From contig JAQUAE010000019.1 of NCBI GenBank assembly GCA_028687395.1, positions 1-12,968 of the forward strand: a stretch of DNA of 12,968 nt, in the 5' to 3' direction. Below, piece after piece: positions 1 through 6,729 of the stretch. The notes beneath the pieces are model-generated. The model was given only the letters and a program-made list of their open reading frames with translations, was not told the origin of the DNA and ran no database searches. Both the position numbers and the translations under genes were made by a program. The stretch is from Anaerolineales bacterium (GTDB taxonomy: Bacteria > Chloroflexota > Anaerolineae > Anaerolineales > UBA4823). How positions within the stretch are numbered: the stretch's first letter is position 1; every line of letters begins with the position of its first letter.

Positions 1-1
1 G

Positions 2-1396
2 CGCATCCGGGTGGAAGGCGGGCGGAGCGAACCGCCAGCGCCGGTCGGCGCGCCGGTGGGGACGACGGTGCGCGTCGAAGACCTCTTCTTCAACCTCCCT
101 GCCCGGCGCAAATTCCTCAAGAACGAGAACAGCGAACGGCGCTTGATCGAGAGTTTGGTGGCGCGCTATGCCCTCGCCTATCCTCACGTGCGCTTCACGC
201 TGGAACAAGAGGGCAGAGCCTCCGTGCAGACCAGCGGCAGCGGCGGGCGTGTGGAGGTGCTGGCGAACCTGTTTGGGACGGCGGTCGCTCGCCAATTGAT
301 GGAAGTGCAGTTCCAGGGGGATGAGATCAGCGTCAGCGGTTTTATCAGCCCGCCTGGGCTGACGCGCTCCAACCGCAGGGAGATCATCTTCTTCGTCAAC
401 GGCAGGCCGGTGCAGGACGTTGCCCTGACCACGGCGCTCTTACAGGCTTATCACGGCTTGCTCATGGTGGGGCGTTTTCCTTACGCCATCCTGCTGCTCC
501 AGGCGCCGCCGGAAAGCGTGGATGTGAACGTGCATCCCACCAAGGCCGAGGTGCGCTTCCGCAATCCGGATGGTGTGTTCACCACGCTGCATCGCGCCGT
601 GCGGCGCGCCCTGCTGGCCCACTCGCCGATCGCTGAGTTGCCCACTAACCCGCTGTGGAGCGCGCATACCTGGGGGGCGCCAACTGCCAGCGAAGAGCAC
701 GCCTGGCCGGCCGAGGGGGAGAGCGGCGCGGCTGACCTGGCGCCGGGAGCTTCACAGGCCGCCGGCGTAGCACCTTCGGGCGCGCCTGCCCAGGGCCGCA
801 TTACCCCCTCCGGTGTGCCCTTGCTGCGCCTGGTAGGGCAAATAGCGGCGACCTACCTGGTGGCCGAGGGCCCGGATGGGCTCTACCTGGTCGACCAGCA
901 TGCCGCTCACGAACGCATCCTGTACGAGAAGATGGCAGCGCGGCGCGGTGAAATCCTGCCTTCCCAGAGCCTGCTCGAGCCGGCGCCTGTGGATCTGCCC
1001 GCCCACCAGGCGCGCCTGCTAGATGAGCAGCTCCCCTTATTGAGTTCGCTCGGCTTTCAAGTGGAACCCTTTGGCCGCGGCGCTTACCTGGTGCGCGCCG
1101 TGCCGGCCTTGCTGGCTCACCTCGACCCGGTTGCGGCGCTGCGCCTCCTGGTGGAGGATTTCGAGGAGGACGAGGCGCCCTTGGAGACAACGCTCGAGGA
1201 CCGCCTGGTAGCCAGAATCTGCAAGCGCGGCGCGGTCAAGGCTGGGCAGGCGCTCTCCACCGCGGAGCAGCGCAGCCTGCTGACGGACCTGGAAGCCTGC
1301 CAGTCGCCGCGCACCTGCCCACACGGCCGGCCGACTATGATTCACATCTCGGTGGATTTGCTCGAGCGCCAGTTCGGCCGCCGAGGGGCGCGTTAG
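2..1396 (+). CDS. mutL: DNA mismatch repair protein MutL (5' truncated by window edge)
   Basis: MutL is the ATP-driven matchmaker of mismatch repair and, in lineages without MutH, the nicking endonuclease. The reading frame is open from base 2, so the start and the first GHKL ATPase motifs lie outside the window. Seen here: the late N-terminal motif GTTVRVEDLFFNLPARRKF, the conserved FVNGRPVQD and VNVHPTKAEVRF of the transducer domain, a Pro/Ala-rich linker at about 630-800, then the C-terminal dimerisation domain. That domain keeps the metal-binding endonuclease motif DQHAAHERILYE (starts at base 893), a CPHGRP motif (1316-1333) and a terminal FGR matching F-x-R. By family knowledge this set marks a nicking MutL rather than an E. 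coli-type one. The stop TAG lies 7 bases from the end of the converging sirtuin gene. Identity is firm; only the N-terminus is missing. Confidence 0.97.
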   Translation, partial: RIRVEGGRSEPPAPVGAPVGTTVRVEDLFFNLPARRKFLKNENSERRLIESLVARYALAYPHVRFTLEQEGRASVQTSGSGGRVEVLANLFGTAVARQLMEVQFQGDEISVSGFISPPGLTRSNRREIIFFVNGRPVQDVALTTALLQAYHGLLMVGRFPYAILLLQAPPESVDVNVHPTKAEVRFRNPDGVFTTLHRAVRRALLAHSPIAELPTNPLWSAHTWGAPTASEEHAWPAEGESGAADLAPGASQAAGVAPSGAPAQGRITPSGVPLLRLVGQIAATYLVAEGPDGLYLVDQHAAHERILYEKMAARRGEILPSQSLLEPAPVDLPAHQARLLDEQLPLLSSLGFQVEPFGRGAYLVRAVPALLAHLDPVAALRLLVEDFEEDEAPLETTLEDRLVARICKRGAVKAGQALSTAEQRSLLTDLEACQSPRTCPHGRPTMIHISVDLLERQFGRRGAR

Positions 1397-1403
1397 CTCT
1401 CCC

Positions 1404-2171
1404 TCATCTCCCCCCTAATGCCTCCTCAATCAAAGGCAGGATGGCGGCAGCGTCCTCGCTGAATACCACGTCGGCGCGCGTGTCCAGGTAGGTCTCCGAA
1501 TTGTTGATGATGATCAGATGCGCGCCATGTTCCAGGGCGCGCATAGGCAACCCGGCGACCGGCAGTACCTCCAGTGAAGATCCCACGACGAGCATTAGGT
1601 CGCAGCGCTTGCTAGCCTGCTGGGCAAGCTGCCAGGCGCGGTGGGGGAGCTGTTCTCCAAAGAGTATCACGTCTGGCTTCAGCACGTGCCCGCAAGACGC
1701 GCACAGGGGCACGACGCCTGAATGCAGGTAGGGTTCGATGTAGGGCGCTGAGTCGCCCTTTTTGAAACAGTGGGTACAGGTCAGGGTTTCCAGCGAACCG
1801 TGCACCTCGAGCACCTGGCGGGACCCGGCGCGTTGGTGCAGGCGGTCAATGTTTTGGGTAATGATGGTATCGATGTGCCCGCTGGCTTCCAGGTCGGCGA
1901 TAGCCAGGTGAGCCGGATTGGGCTGCGCCTGGTATATTTTTTCAGCCAGCGGTTGCAGCCAGGCGTAGAACTTGCGCGGGTTGTAGCGGAAGGCGTTGAG
2001 TGAGGCGACTTCGAGAGCTTCGAATTGGTACCACAATCCGCTGCTGGGTGAGCGGAAATCCGGGATGCCTGAAGGGGTGGAGATGCCCGCGCCGGAGAGC
2101 ACCACACCGCGCTTGCTGTTCAGGACGATATCGGCAGCGCGATGGATCTTCTCCTGGGCGCGACTGCCCAC
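1404..2171 (-). CDS. Sir2-family NAD-dependent protein deacylase
   Basis: A cytoplasmic sirtuin of 255 residues that would remove acetyl or related acyl groups from lysines using NAD+, releasing nicotinamide and O-acyl-ADP-ribose. Visible: NAD-binding GAGISTPSGIPDFRS (27-41), TQNIDRLHQRAG (105-116), catalytic His124 in VHGS, a zinc site formed by Cys132/Cys135 and Cys157/Cys160, then FGEQLP and VGSSLEV in the Rossmann part. The motif spelling resembles the Thermotoga Sir2 type (class U) more than CobB, and I do not see the Tyr/Arg pair of desuccinylases, so deacetylation is the likelier activity (inference). The start is GTG at 2171, the only usual start codon after an in-frame TAA at about 2235. 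The purine-rich AGGGAGG (2174-2180) sits just 2 bases from it, unusually close. A short leader ORF and promoter lie upstream. Confidence 0.94.
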   Translation of the reverse strand: MGSRAQEKIHRAADIVLNSKRGVVLSGAGISTPSGIPDFRSPSSGLWYQFEALEVASLNAFRYNPRKFYAWLQPLAEKIYQAQPNPAHLAIADLEASGHIDTIITQNIDRLHQRAGSRQVLEVHGSLETLTCTHCFKKGDSAPYIEPYLHSGVVPLCASCGHVLKPDVILFGEQLPHRAWQLAQQASKRCDLMLVVGSSLEVLPVAGLPMRALEHGAHLIIINNSETYLDTRADVVFSEDAAAILPLIEEALGGR

Positions 2172-2197
2172 TGCCTCCCTGGCGAACCGTGACCCCT

Positions 2198-2245
2198 CTA
2201 CCGTGCACCCCCTGAAGAACCGGCTCCAGAATTACACCTGCGCAT
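2198..2245 (-). CDS. Possible 15-codon leader peptide upstream of the sirtuin gene
   Basis: An ATG at 2243-2245 is preceded by AGGAGG with a 5-base spacer, the best-looking ribosome binding site in the window. It opens a 15-residue frame, MRRCNSGAGSSGGAR, ending in TAG at 2198-2200. The stop lies 26 bases before the sirtuin GTG, in a different frame. It falls inside the transcript predicted from the promoter at 2285-2313. It could be a leader peptide that affects sirtuin translation, or a chance ORF beside a strong purine tract. There is no protein family evidence; the call rests only on the ribosome binding site, the position and the completeness of the frame. Confidence 0.25.
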   Translation of the reverse strand: MRRCNSGAGSSGGAR

Positions 2246-2284
2246 CGTGTCCTCCTGGGTAAGCAAACCAGCCTCGTATTTGTC

Positions 2285-2313
2285 AGTCTAGCATAAAGGC
2301 CACCGCTGCGCAA
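2285..2313 (-). promoter_or_regulatory. Candidate sigma70-type promoter for the sirtuin gene
   Basis: Reading the minus strand, TTGCGC (2308-2313) is followed by a 17-base spacer and TAGACT (2285-2290), with TGC directly upstream of the -10 hexamer forming an extended -10. Predicted transcription would begin near 2278, giving a leader of about 107 bases that contains the 15-codon ORF. Both hexamers are imperfect, so this is a plausible rather than a certain promoter. Confidence 0.45.
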
Positions 2314-2382
2314 GTTTTTTCACTCACTGGCGGTGGGCTGTGTGGGATGGCTATTCAGCCAGGGGCAGGCTGCAATCGACGT

Positions 2383-2388
2383 TATAAT
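2383..2388 (+). promoter_or_regulatory. Perfect TATAAT -10 box directly before tilS
   Basis: TATAAT ends 10 bases before the tilS ATG at 2399. I find no good -35 hexamer at 16-18 bases upstream. Transcription starting 7 or so bases downstream would leave a leader of only a few bases with no Shine-Dalgarno sequence, so tilS would be read from a near-leaderless mRNA. The box also argues against a tilS start further upstream. Confidence 0.5.
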
Positions 2389-2398
2389 CACAACAGCT

Positions 2399-3832
2399 AT
2401 GTTGGAGCGCATCGTAGCCATTCTGAAAGAGCGCTGTCGGGTAGCGGGAGGGCGCCCGCTTCTGGTGGGCGTCTCCGGCGGGCCGGATAGCCTGTGCTTG
2501 TGGCGCCTGCTGAGCCAGATGGGTACCCCCCTGATCGTGGCGCACTTCAACCACGGATTGCGCCCGGAAGCCGATCGAGAAGCAGCCTACGTGGAAAGCC
2601 TGGCGCGCCAGGCTGGGCAGCTTTATCGCGCTGGCAAGGGGGAGGTGCGCGCCTTTGCCAGGCAGCAGCGACTGTCCATTGAAGAGGCGGCCCGGGAGAT
2701 GCGTTACCGTTTCTTGTTTAGCGTCGCCGAGAAGGCAGGCGCCCAGGCGGTCGTCGTCGGCCACCAGGCTGACGACCAGGTAGAAACCGTCTTGATGCAT
2801 TTGCTGCGCGGCGCTGGCTCCAGCGGTTTGAGCGGCATGCGCTTCCGCCTGTGCCCCAACCCCTGGAGCCAGACCATCCCGCTGGTGCGCCCGCTGCTTT
2901 CCACCTGGCGGGAGGAGATCGAAGCCTACCTGGGTGAAAACGGCATGGCGCCGGTGTGGGATGCTTCCAACCGGGATGAAACCTACTTCCGTAACCGGCT
3001 GCGCGCTGAGCTGATTCCCTCCTTAGAGACCTACAACCCGCAGGTAAAGCTTGCCCTGTGGCGCACCGCGGATATCCTCGGCGCCGAAAGCGAAGCCCTG
3101 GAGGCTATCCTGCAGCCCGCCTGGGAGGCCACTCTGGCTGCAGCCAGTCCGGGGGTGGTCGGTTTTCACCGCCAGGCGTTTACCGCCCAGCCCCTCGGGC
3201 TGCAACGCCTGCTGCTCAGGAAGGGCCTGGAGCAGCTCCTTGGCGGTCTTCGCGGTGTCGAATATGGTGACTTTGAGCGGGCGCTTGCCAGTTTGGCGAG
3301 GTCATCCGGCTCGCGCCGGGAGGATTTGGCGGGTGGCGTGCACTTGCTGGTGGACGGTGACGCCTGGATTTGGCTGCGCATGGGCGACTCTCCCCTGCCG
3401 GGCTTCGACTTCCCGCAGCTCCGCGGTGCAGAGCCCCAAACGCTGCCCGTTCCGGGCGAGGTCAGGCTGGCCGGCCCCTGGCACTTGACCTCCGAGCTGC
3501 TGGAGGCGACGCCAGAGCTCCTCGACCAGGCGCGCCGCAACGCTGACCCGCGGCAGGCCTGGCTGAATGCAGAGGGTATCTCCTTTCCCCTGACCGTGCG
3601 CGCCCGCCTCCCCGGAGAACACTTTCAGCCCTTGGGCATGCCAGCGGGGACGGCGAGCCTGGCCGATTTCATGGTCAATCAGAAGATCCCCCGCCGGTTG
3701 CGCTCCACCTGGCCGCTGGTGTGCTCCCCAGAAGGGCCCTTGTGGGTCGTCACCCGCCGCATTGACCACCGCTTCCGCCTGCAGGAAGCCGGTCAGCGCG
3801 TGTTACACTTGTGCGTGTATCGACATGACTGA
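2399..3832 (+). CDS. tilS: tRNA(Ile)-lysidine synthase TilS
   Basis: TilS adenylates cytidine-34 of the CAU-anticodon isoleucine tRNA and attaches lysine, changing its decoding from AUG to AUA. The 477-residue protein has the PP-loop SGGPDS (26-31), HFNHGLRPEAD, the EEAAREMRYRF segment, GHQADDQVET (121-130) and RPLL in the N-terminal ATPase domain. A central TilS substrate-binding region follows, and a C-terminal domain from about residue 395 has VRARLPGEHFQPLGM, LADFMVNQKIPRRLR and PLV. Length is normal for a three-domain TilS. I chose ATG 2399 because the first residues then match the family start, ahead of the PP-loop strand. An in-frame GTG at 2333 would add 22 residues of unconvincing sequence spanning the TATAAT box. 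The 3' end overlaps the sulfur-carrier gene by 8 bases, so the two are probably co-transcribed. Confidence 0.96.
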   Translation: MLERIVAILKERCRVAGGRPLLVGVSGGPDSLCLWRLLSQMGTPLIVAHFNHGLRPEADREAAYVESLARQAGQLYRAGKGEVRAFARQQRLSIEEAAREMRYRFLFSVAEKAGAQAVVVGHQADDQVETVLMHLLRGAGSSGLSGMRFRLCPNPWSQTIPLVRPLLSTWREEIEAYLGENGMAPVWDASNRDETYFRNRLRAELIPSLETYNPQVKLALWRTADILGAESEALEAILQPAWEATLAAASPGVVGFHRQAFTAQPLGLQRLLLRKGLEQLLGGLRGVEYGDFERALASLARSSGSRREDLAGGVHLLVDGDAWIWLRMGDSPLPGFDFPQLRGAEPQTLPVPGEVRLAGPWHLTSELLEATPELLDQARRNADPRQAWLNAEGISFPLTVRARLPGEHFQPLGMPAGTASLADFMVNQKIPRRLRSTWPLVCSPEGPLWVVTRRIDHRFRLQEAGQRVLHLCVYRHD

Positions 3833-4151
3833 GCTTAATCCCACCATTTCTGATTCTCCTACAGCCCTGGAGATCCACCTGTACGGCTCATTGCGTCAGG
3901 CAGCGGGACGCAAGATTTTGCGCGTGAAAGCGGGGGAGACCCTACCCCTGCGCGGCGTGCTTGGCAGGTTGCTGGAGGCGCAGCCGGGGTTGCGCCCGGT
4001 GCTGCTGGACGGCGAAGGCCGCCTGCTGGCGCACATCCACGTGATCGTCAATGGGCAGAACGTCTCCTTCGTGAACGCACTCGAGGAGATTCTGCTCACC
4101 CCAGGCGACGCGCTCAGCTTGATTCCGGCCATCGACGGCGGGGGAGGCTAG
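3825..4151 (+). CDS. MoaD/ThiS-family ubiquitin-like sulfur carrier protein
   Basis: A 108-residue small beta-grasp protein. The family carries sulfur as a C-terminal glycine thiocarboxylate, either to molybdopterin synthase (MoaD), to thiazole synthase (ThiS) or to other acceptors. Visible: ALEIHLYGSLRQAAGR, then HIHVIVNGQNVSFV, LTPGDALSLIPAI and the exposed terminus DGGGG, which keeps the required final Gly-Gly. The ATG at 3825 lies inside the tilS stop region. An upstream in-frame start at 3762 is rejected because it only translates the tilS tail in another frame. The N-terminal 14 or so residues look like a loose extension. Having moaA 12 bases downstream favours a MoaD role in molybdopterin synthesis, but no moaE is visible here, so another sulfur-transfer role is possible. 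No clear ribosome binding site is seen; translation may be coupled to tilS. Confidence 0.88.
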   Translation: MTELNPTISDSPTALEIHLYGSLRQAAGRKILRVKAGETLPLRGVLGRLLEAQPGLRPVLLDGEGRLLAHIHVIVNGQNVSFVNALEEILLTPGDALSLIPAIDGGGG

Positions 4152-4163
4152 AAAGCGACCGCT

Positions 4164-5144
4164 ATGGCTTTCGATCGCTTTGGCAGGCAAATCAATTACC
4201 TGCGCATCAGCCTGACGGATCACTGCAACCTGCGCTGCCGCTATTGCATGCCCGAGGGAATCTCCTTCACCCCCAACCGGGATTGTCTGCAGGATGACGA
4301 AGTGCTCTACTTTGTGGGGCTGTTTGCCCGCTTAGGGTTCTCCAAATTCCGCCTGACCGGGGGAGAACCGACCATCCGCCCAGGCGTGGTGGAGCTGGTA
4401 CGGCGCATCGCCGCGACGCCGGGCGTGCGCAAGCTCACCATGACCTCCAACGGCTTGCTTTTTGCCGGCCTGGCTGAACCGTTGGCTCAGGCAGGGCTGC
4501 AGCGGGTGAATTTCAGCCTGGACACACTGGATATGGAAAAATACCGCCAGTTGACCCAGCGGGACGCCCTTCCCCAGGTGCTGGCTGGCATCCACGCCGC
4601 CGAGGTGGCCGGGCTTACCCCGATCAAGTTGAACGTCGTGGTGGTGCGCGATCTCAACGAGGATGACGTCAGCGAGCTGGCACAGCTCACGCTACGCCAT
4701 CCCTGGCAGGTACGCTTCATCGAGCTGATGCCCTTCGGACAGACGGCGGATTTTCAGCTCGACCAGGTGGTGAGTGCAGCCGAAATCCAGGCGCGGGTGG
4801 AGGCGCGCTTGGGACGTCTGGAAGCCGTGCAGCCGGGCAAGCTGGATGGGGAGGCCAGGCTCTTCCGCCTGCCTGATGGCTTAGGGGAGATCGGTTTCAT
4901 CTCATCGGTCACCCAGCCCTTCTGTTGGGATTGCAACCGCGTGCGCCTGACCGCCGACGGTCGCCTGAGATTGTGCCTGCTGCGCGAGGATGAGGTGGAT
5001 TTGCTCACCCCGCTGCGCACTGGCGCCACGCCGGAGGAACTGCGCAGCCTGGCGTTGGAGGCTATCTGGCGCAAACCATGGGGGAACAGGCTTGCCGAGG
5101 GCTCAGTGCCTGCCAACCGCCTGATGAGCCAGATCGGCGGGTGA
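4164..5144 (+). CDS. moaA: GTP 3',8-cyclase MoaA, radical SAM
   Basis: MoaA carries out the first step of molybdenum cofactor synthesis. With MoaC it turns GTP into cyclic pyranopterin monophosphate using a 5'-deoxyadenosyl radical. The 326-residue protein has the N-terminal 4Fe-4S motif CNLRCRYC (Cys21, Cys25, Cys28) after RISLTDH, the RLTGGEPTIR loop, and NFSLDTLD. The C-terminal substrate-side cluster is Cys254-x2-Cys257-x13-Cys271, set in FCWDCNRVRLTADGRLRLC. It ends in Gly-Gly (SQIGG); the family needs this tail for the second half-reaction. All expected catalytic elements are present and the length is typical. The upstream gap to the sulfur carrier is 12 bases with only a weak GAAAG-like site, which suggests one transcript. 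Its stop is 2 bases from the stop of the converging recombinase-like gene. Confidence 0.97.
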   Translation: MAFDRFGRQINYLRISLTDHCNLRCRYCMPEGISFTPNRDCLQDDEVLYFVGLFARLGFSKFRLTGGEPTIRPGVVELVRRIAATPGVRKLTMTSNGLLFAGLAEPLAQAGLQRVNFSLDTLDMEKYRQLTQRDALPQVLAGIHAAEVAGLTPIKLNVVVVRDLNEDDVSELAQLTLRHPWQVRFIELMPFGQTADFQLDQVVSAAEIQARVEARLGRLEAVQPGKLDGEARLFRLPDGLGEIGFISSVTQPFCWDCNRVRLTADGRLRLCLLREDEVDLLTPLRTGATPEELRSLALEAIWRKPWGNRLAEGSVPANRLMSQIGG

Positions 5145-5146
5145 AC

Positions 5147-6049
5147 TCAAGTCTCGGGGGAGGCTGCCAGGCGGGAGAGCTTCATACCCACCTCGCGCCA
5201 TTGCACCTTGGACACGCCCAGCTTCTGGCGGATCTTTTCGTGATCCACGCCGGCGCGCCAATCGCGCAAAGCGCAGGTCCAGCGACACATGTCAAATGAG
5301 ATGTGCTTCACCAGGCCGGTCTCCTGGCTGAGATCCTCCAGCAGGTACTCCAATCGCCGTTGCGACCAGGGGAAGAGCCGGTCGGCCAGCGGGTATTGTG
5401 CCGCGTACTCGTGATATGCCTGCACCCAGGCGTCTGGCAGGTGGACCTTGCGTTCCTTGTAGCGGTTCTGTGGGCTGGCGTAGCGGATGAATAGAAACGG
5501 CGCTTCGGGAGCGTCGAGGACGACGTGATTGGGGGAGAGCGCCAGGCACTCGCCCTTCTTGATGCCGGTGTGGATGAGCAGGGTGAACAGGGTGAAAATC
5601 CTGGCGTCGGGGTGGGTGGCGTGGCGGTGCGCCTCGGCAGCTTTCATCGCTAACTCGACCTCGGCTTCGGTCAGGACAACCGGCAGTGGGCTGAGCACCG
5701 AGCGCTGCACGACCTTCTCGGCGGGATCGATGAGCAGGACCCCATTCTTATTTAGCCAACGGAAGAAAGCTTTAATGGAAGTGATGCGCCGCGAGAGGGT
5801 CTTGGGGCTGCAGGGAACGCCGCGCTGGTTGACCATCCAGTCCAGGAAATTGTTGATGTCCGTCGTAGCGATTTCCGCCAGGCTGCGGTCGGGGGGGAGA
5901 AAGCCGGCCAGGAGCTCCATGTCGTGCACGAAGGCTTTGACCGTATGGGGAGAATTGCCCTGATCTTGCAGGTAAAAACGCCAGGCTTCGATGGTAGGGG
6001 TAAGCAACGAGGTGGGGGAGATGTGTGCGGGGGTGGGTTTTGGAAACAT
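5147..6049 (-). CDS. Tyrosine-recombinase-like (XerC/D fold) protein lacking most catalytic residues
   Basis: A 300-residue protein laid out like XerC/XerD. It has a SAM-like core-binding domain (about 15-105, with SPHTVKAFVHDMELLAGFL and SRRITSIKAFFRWL) and a catalytic-fold domain (about 120-295). Aligned by eye to family motifs, TGLRxxE reads TGIKKGE, so Arg I is Lys164. The beta-strand Lys198 is kept in YKERKVHLP. HxLR reads DMCR, giving Asp253 with Arg256 retained. LGH reads LGV (Val279), and the nucleophile nine residues later is Gly288. No tyrosine occurs after Tyr235, so no shifted nucleophile is available. Strand cleavage is therefore not expected; DNA binding or protein partnering is the likely remaining role (inference). 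The frame is unbroken, AGGGAG lies 7 bases before the ATG, and a strong promoter lies upstream, all unlike a decaying gene. No integration sites or phage genes are near. Confidence 0.85.
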   Translation of the reverse strand: MFPKPTPAHISPTSLLTPTIEAWRFYLQDQGNSPHTVKAFVHDMELLAGFLPPDRSLAEIATTDINNFLDWMVNQRGVPCSPKTLSRRITSIKAFFRWLNKNGVLLIDPAEKVVQRSVLSPLPVVLTEAEVELAMKAAEAHRHATHPDARIFTLFTLLIHTGIKKGECLALSPNHVVLDAPEAPFLFIRYASPQNRYKERKVHLPDAWVQAYHEYAAQYPLADRLFPWSQRRLEYLLEDLSQETGLVKHISFDMCRWTCALRDWRAGVDHEKIRQKLGVSKVQWREVGMKLSRLAASPET

Positions 6050-6112
6050 GGGCAGGCTCCCTGGGTGAGAAAGTACACAATTGGATTTCGTATAGACATT
6101 GCGACCAGGTGA

Positions 6113-6141
6113 ATTGTAGCCCTAAATGCCCTGTTTGTCAA
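6113..6141 (-). promoter_or_regulatory. Near-consensus sigma70 promoter for the recombinase-like gene
   Basis: On the minus strand, a perfect TTGACA (6136-6141) is followed by a 17-base spacer and TACAAT (6113-6118, five of six consensus bases). Transcription would begin near 6106, leaving a leader of about 57 bases, with the ribosome binding site AGGGAG at 6057-6062. It is the best-matching promoter in the window and lies just beyond the end of the upstream HD gene, so the recombinase-like gene can be expressed separately from that operon. Confidence 0.75.
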
Positions 6142-6156
6142 ACGGTTGTCCCCGGC

Positions 6157-6729
6157 TCACCCCGCGGCAGCTTCCCCCTGCAACCCTAGCTCGGCGGCGA
6201 TCGAGCGCATGGCTTGGATCACATTCTCGACGTGTTCCCACAACTCGACCCCGAAGTCCTGCGCGGATTGGGCGATCTCCTCGCGGTTGGCGCCGGCGGC
6301 AAAAGCGCGGTCCTTCCATTTCTTCTTCACCGAAGACGCAGCCAGGTCGTGCAGCGAGCGCGAGGGGCGCACCAGCGCCACCGCGGTGACCAGGCCGGTG
6401 ATCTCATCGCAGGCGTAGAGCGCTTTTTCCATCGTGGTTTGGCGGGGGACGCCGGTGTGGTCGGCGTGGCTCAACACGGCGTGCACGATGGTCTCTGGAA
6501 CCCCGCGCTGGCGCAGGATAGGGGCGCCTGCCTGGGGGTGATTCTCCATCGTAGGGTGGATCTCCCAGTCGAAATCGTGCAGTAGCCCCGTCACGCCCCA
6601 TAGCTCTTCATCCTGGTTGAGCTTACGCGCGTAAAAGCGCATCGCCGCCTCCACGGCAAGCATGTGGCGGACAAGGTTTTCGTTCTTCACGAATTCTCGC
6701 ACCAGCGCCAGTGCCTCCTCGCGTTTCAT
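6157..6729 (-). CDS. HD-domain metal-dependent phosphohydrolase family protein
   Basis: A 190-residue soluble protein with an HD fold. The likely metal ligands are His22 (LVRHMLAVE), His51-Asp52 (GLLHDFDWE), His83 or His88 (HAVLSHADHTG) and Asp108 (ACDEITGL). His64 in ENHPQAG is a further conserved-looking residue. HD proteins hydrolyse phosphoester or nucleotide bonds; the substrate cannot be read from this sequence. It lacks the extra RelA/SpoT, GAF or response-regulator domains that would indicate signalling. The ATG overlaps the TGA of the upstream sanA-like gene as ATGA, with GGAGG 4 bases upstream, so translation is probably coupled and both come from one operon. The C-terminus is Ala-rich and low in features. 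Membership of the HD superfamily is secure, the specific function unknown. Confidence 0.85.
   Translation of the reverse strand: MKREEALALVREFVKNENLVRHMLAVEAAMRFYARKLNQDEELWGVTGLLHDFDWEIHPTMENHPQAGAPILRQRGVPETIVHAVLSHADHTGVPRQTTMEKALYACDEITGLVTAVALVRPSRSLHDLAASSVKKKWKDRAFAAGANREEIAQSAQDFGVELWEHVENVIQAMRSIAAELGLQGEAAAG

Noticed and set aside
1942..2313. 123-codon minus-strand frame covering the sirtuin leader
   Set aside because: It runs out of frame through the conserved sirtuin N-terminus, and the sirtuin frame explains that stretch much better.
2333..2398. Upstream GTG start for tilS adding 22 residues
   Set aside because: It has no ribosome binding site, the added residues do not resemble a TilS N-terminus, and a perfect TATAAT box lies inside the stretch.
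3762..3824. Earlier in-frame start for the sulfur carrier
   Set aside because: It lies wholly within the well-conserved tilS C-terminal coding region in another frame and adds no family-like sequence.
3833..4163. Molybdenum cofactor riboswitch before moaA
   Set aside because: The stretch is coding for the sulfur carrier and only 12 bases separate the genes, leaving no room for a leader structure.
5147..6049. Recombinase-like gene as an integrase of a mobile element or as a pseudogene
   Set aside because: There is no tRNA, direct repeat, phage or cargo gene nearby, and the nucleophile is gone, so integrase activity is not supported. The open frame, ribosome binding site and strong promoter argue against a pseudogene.
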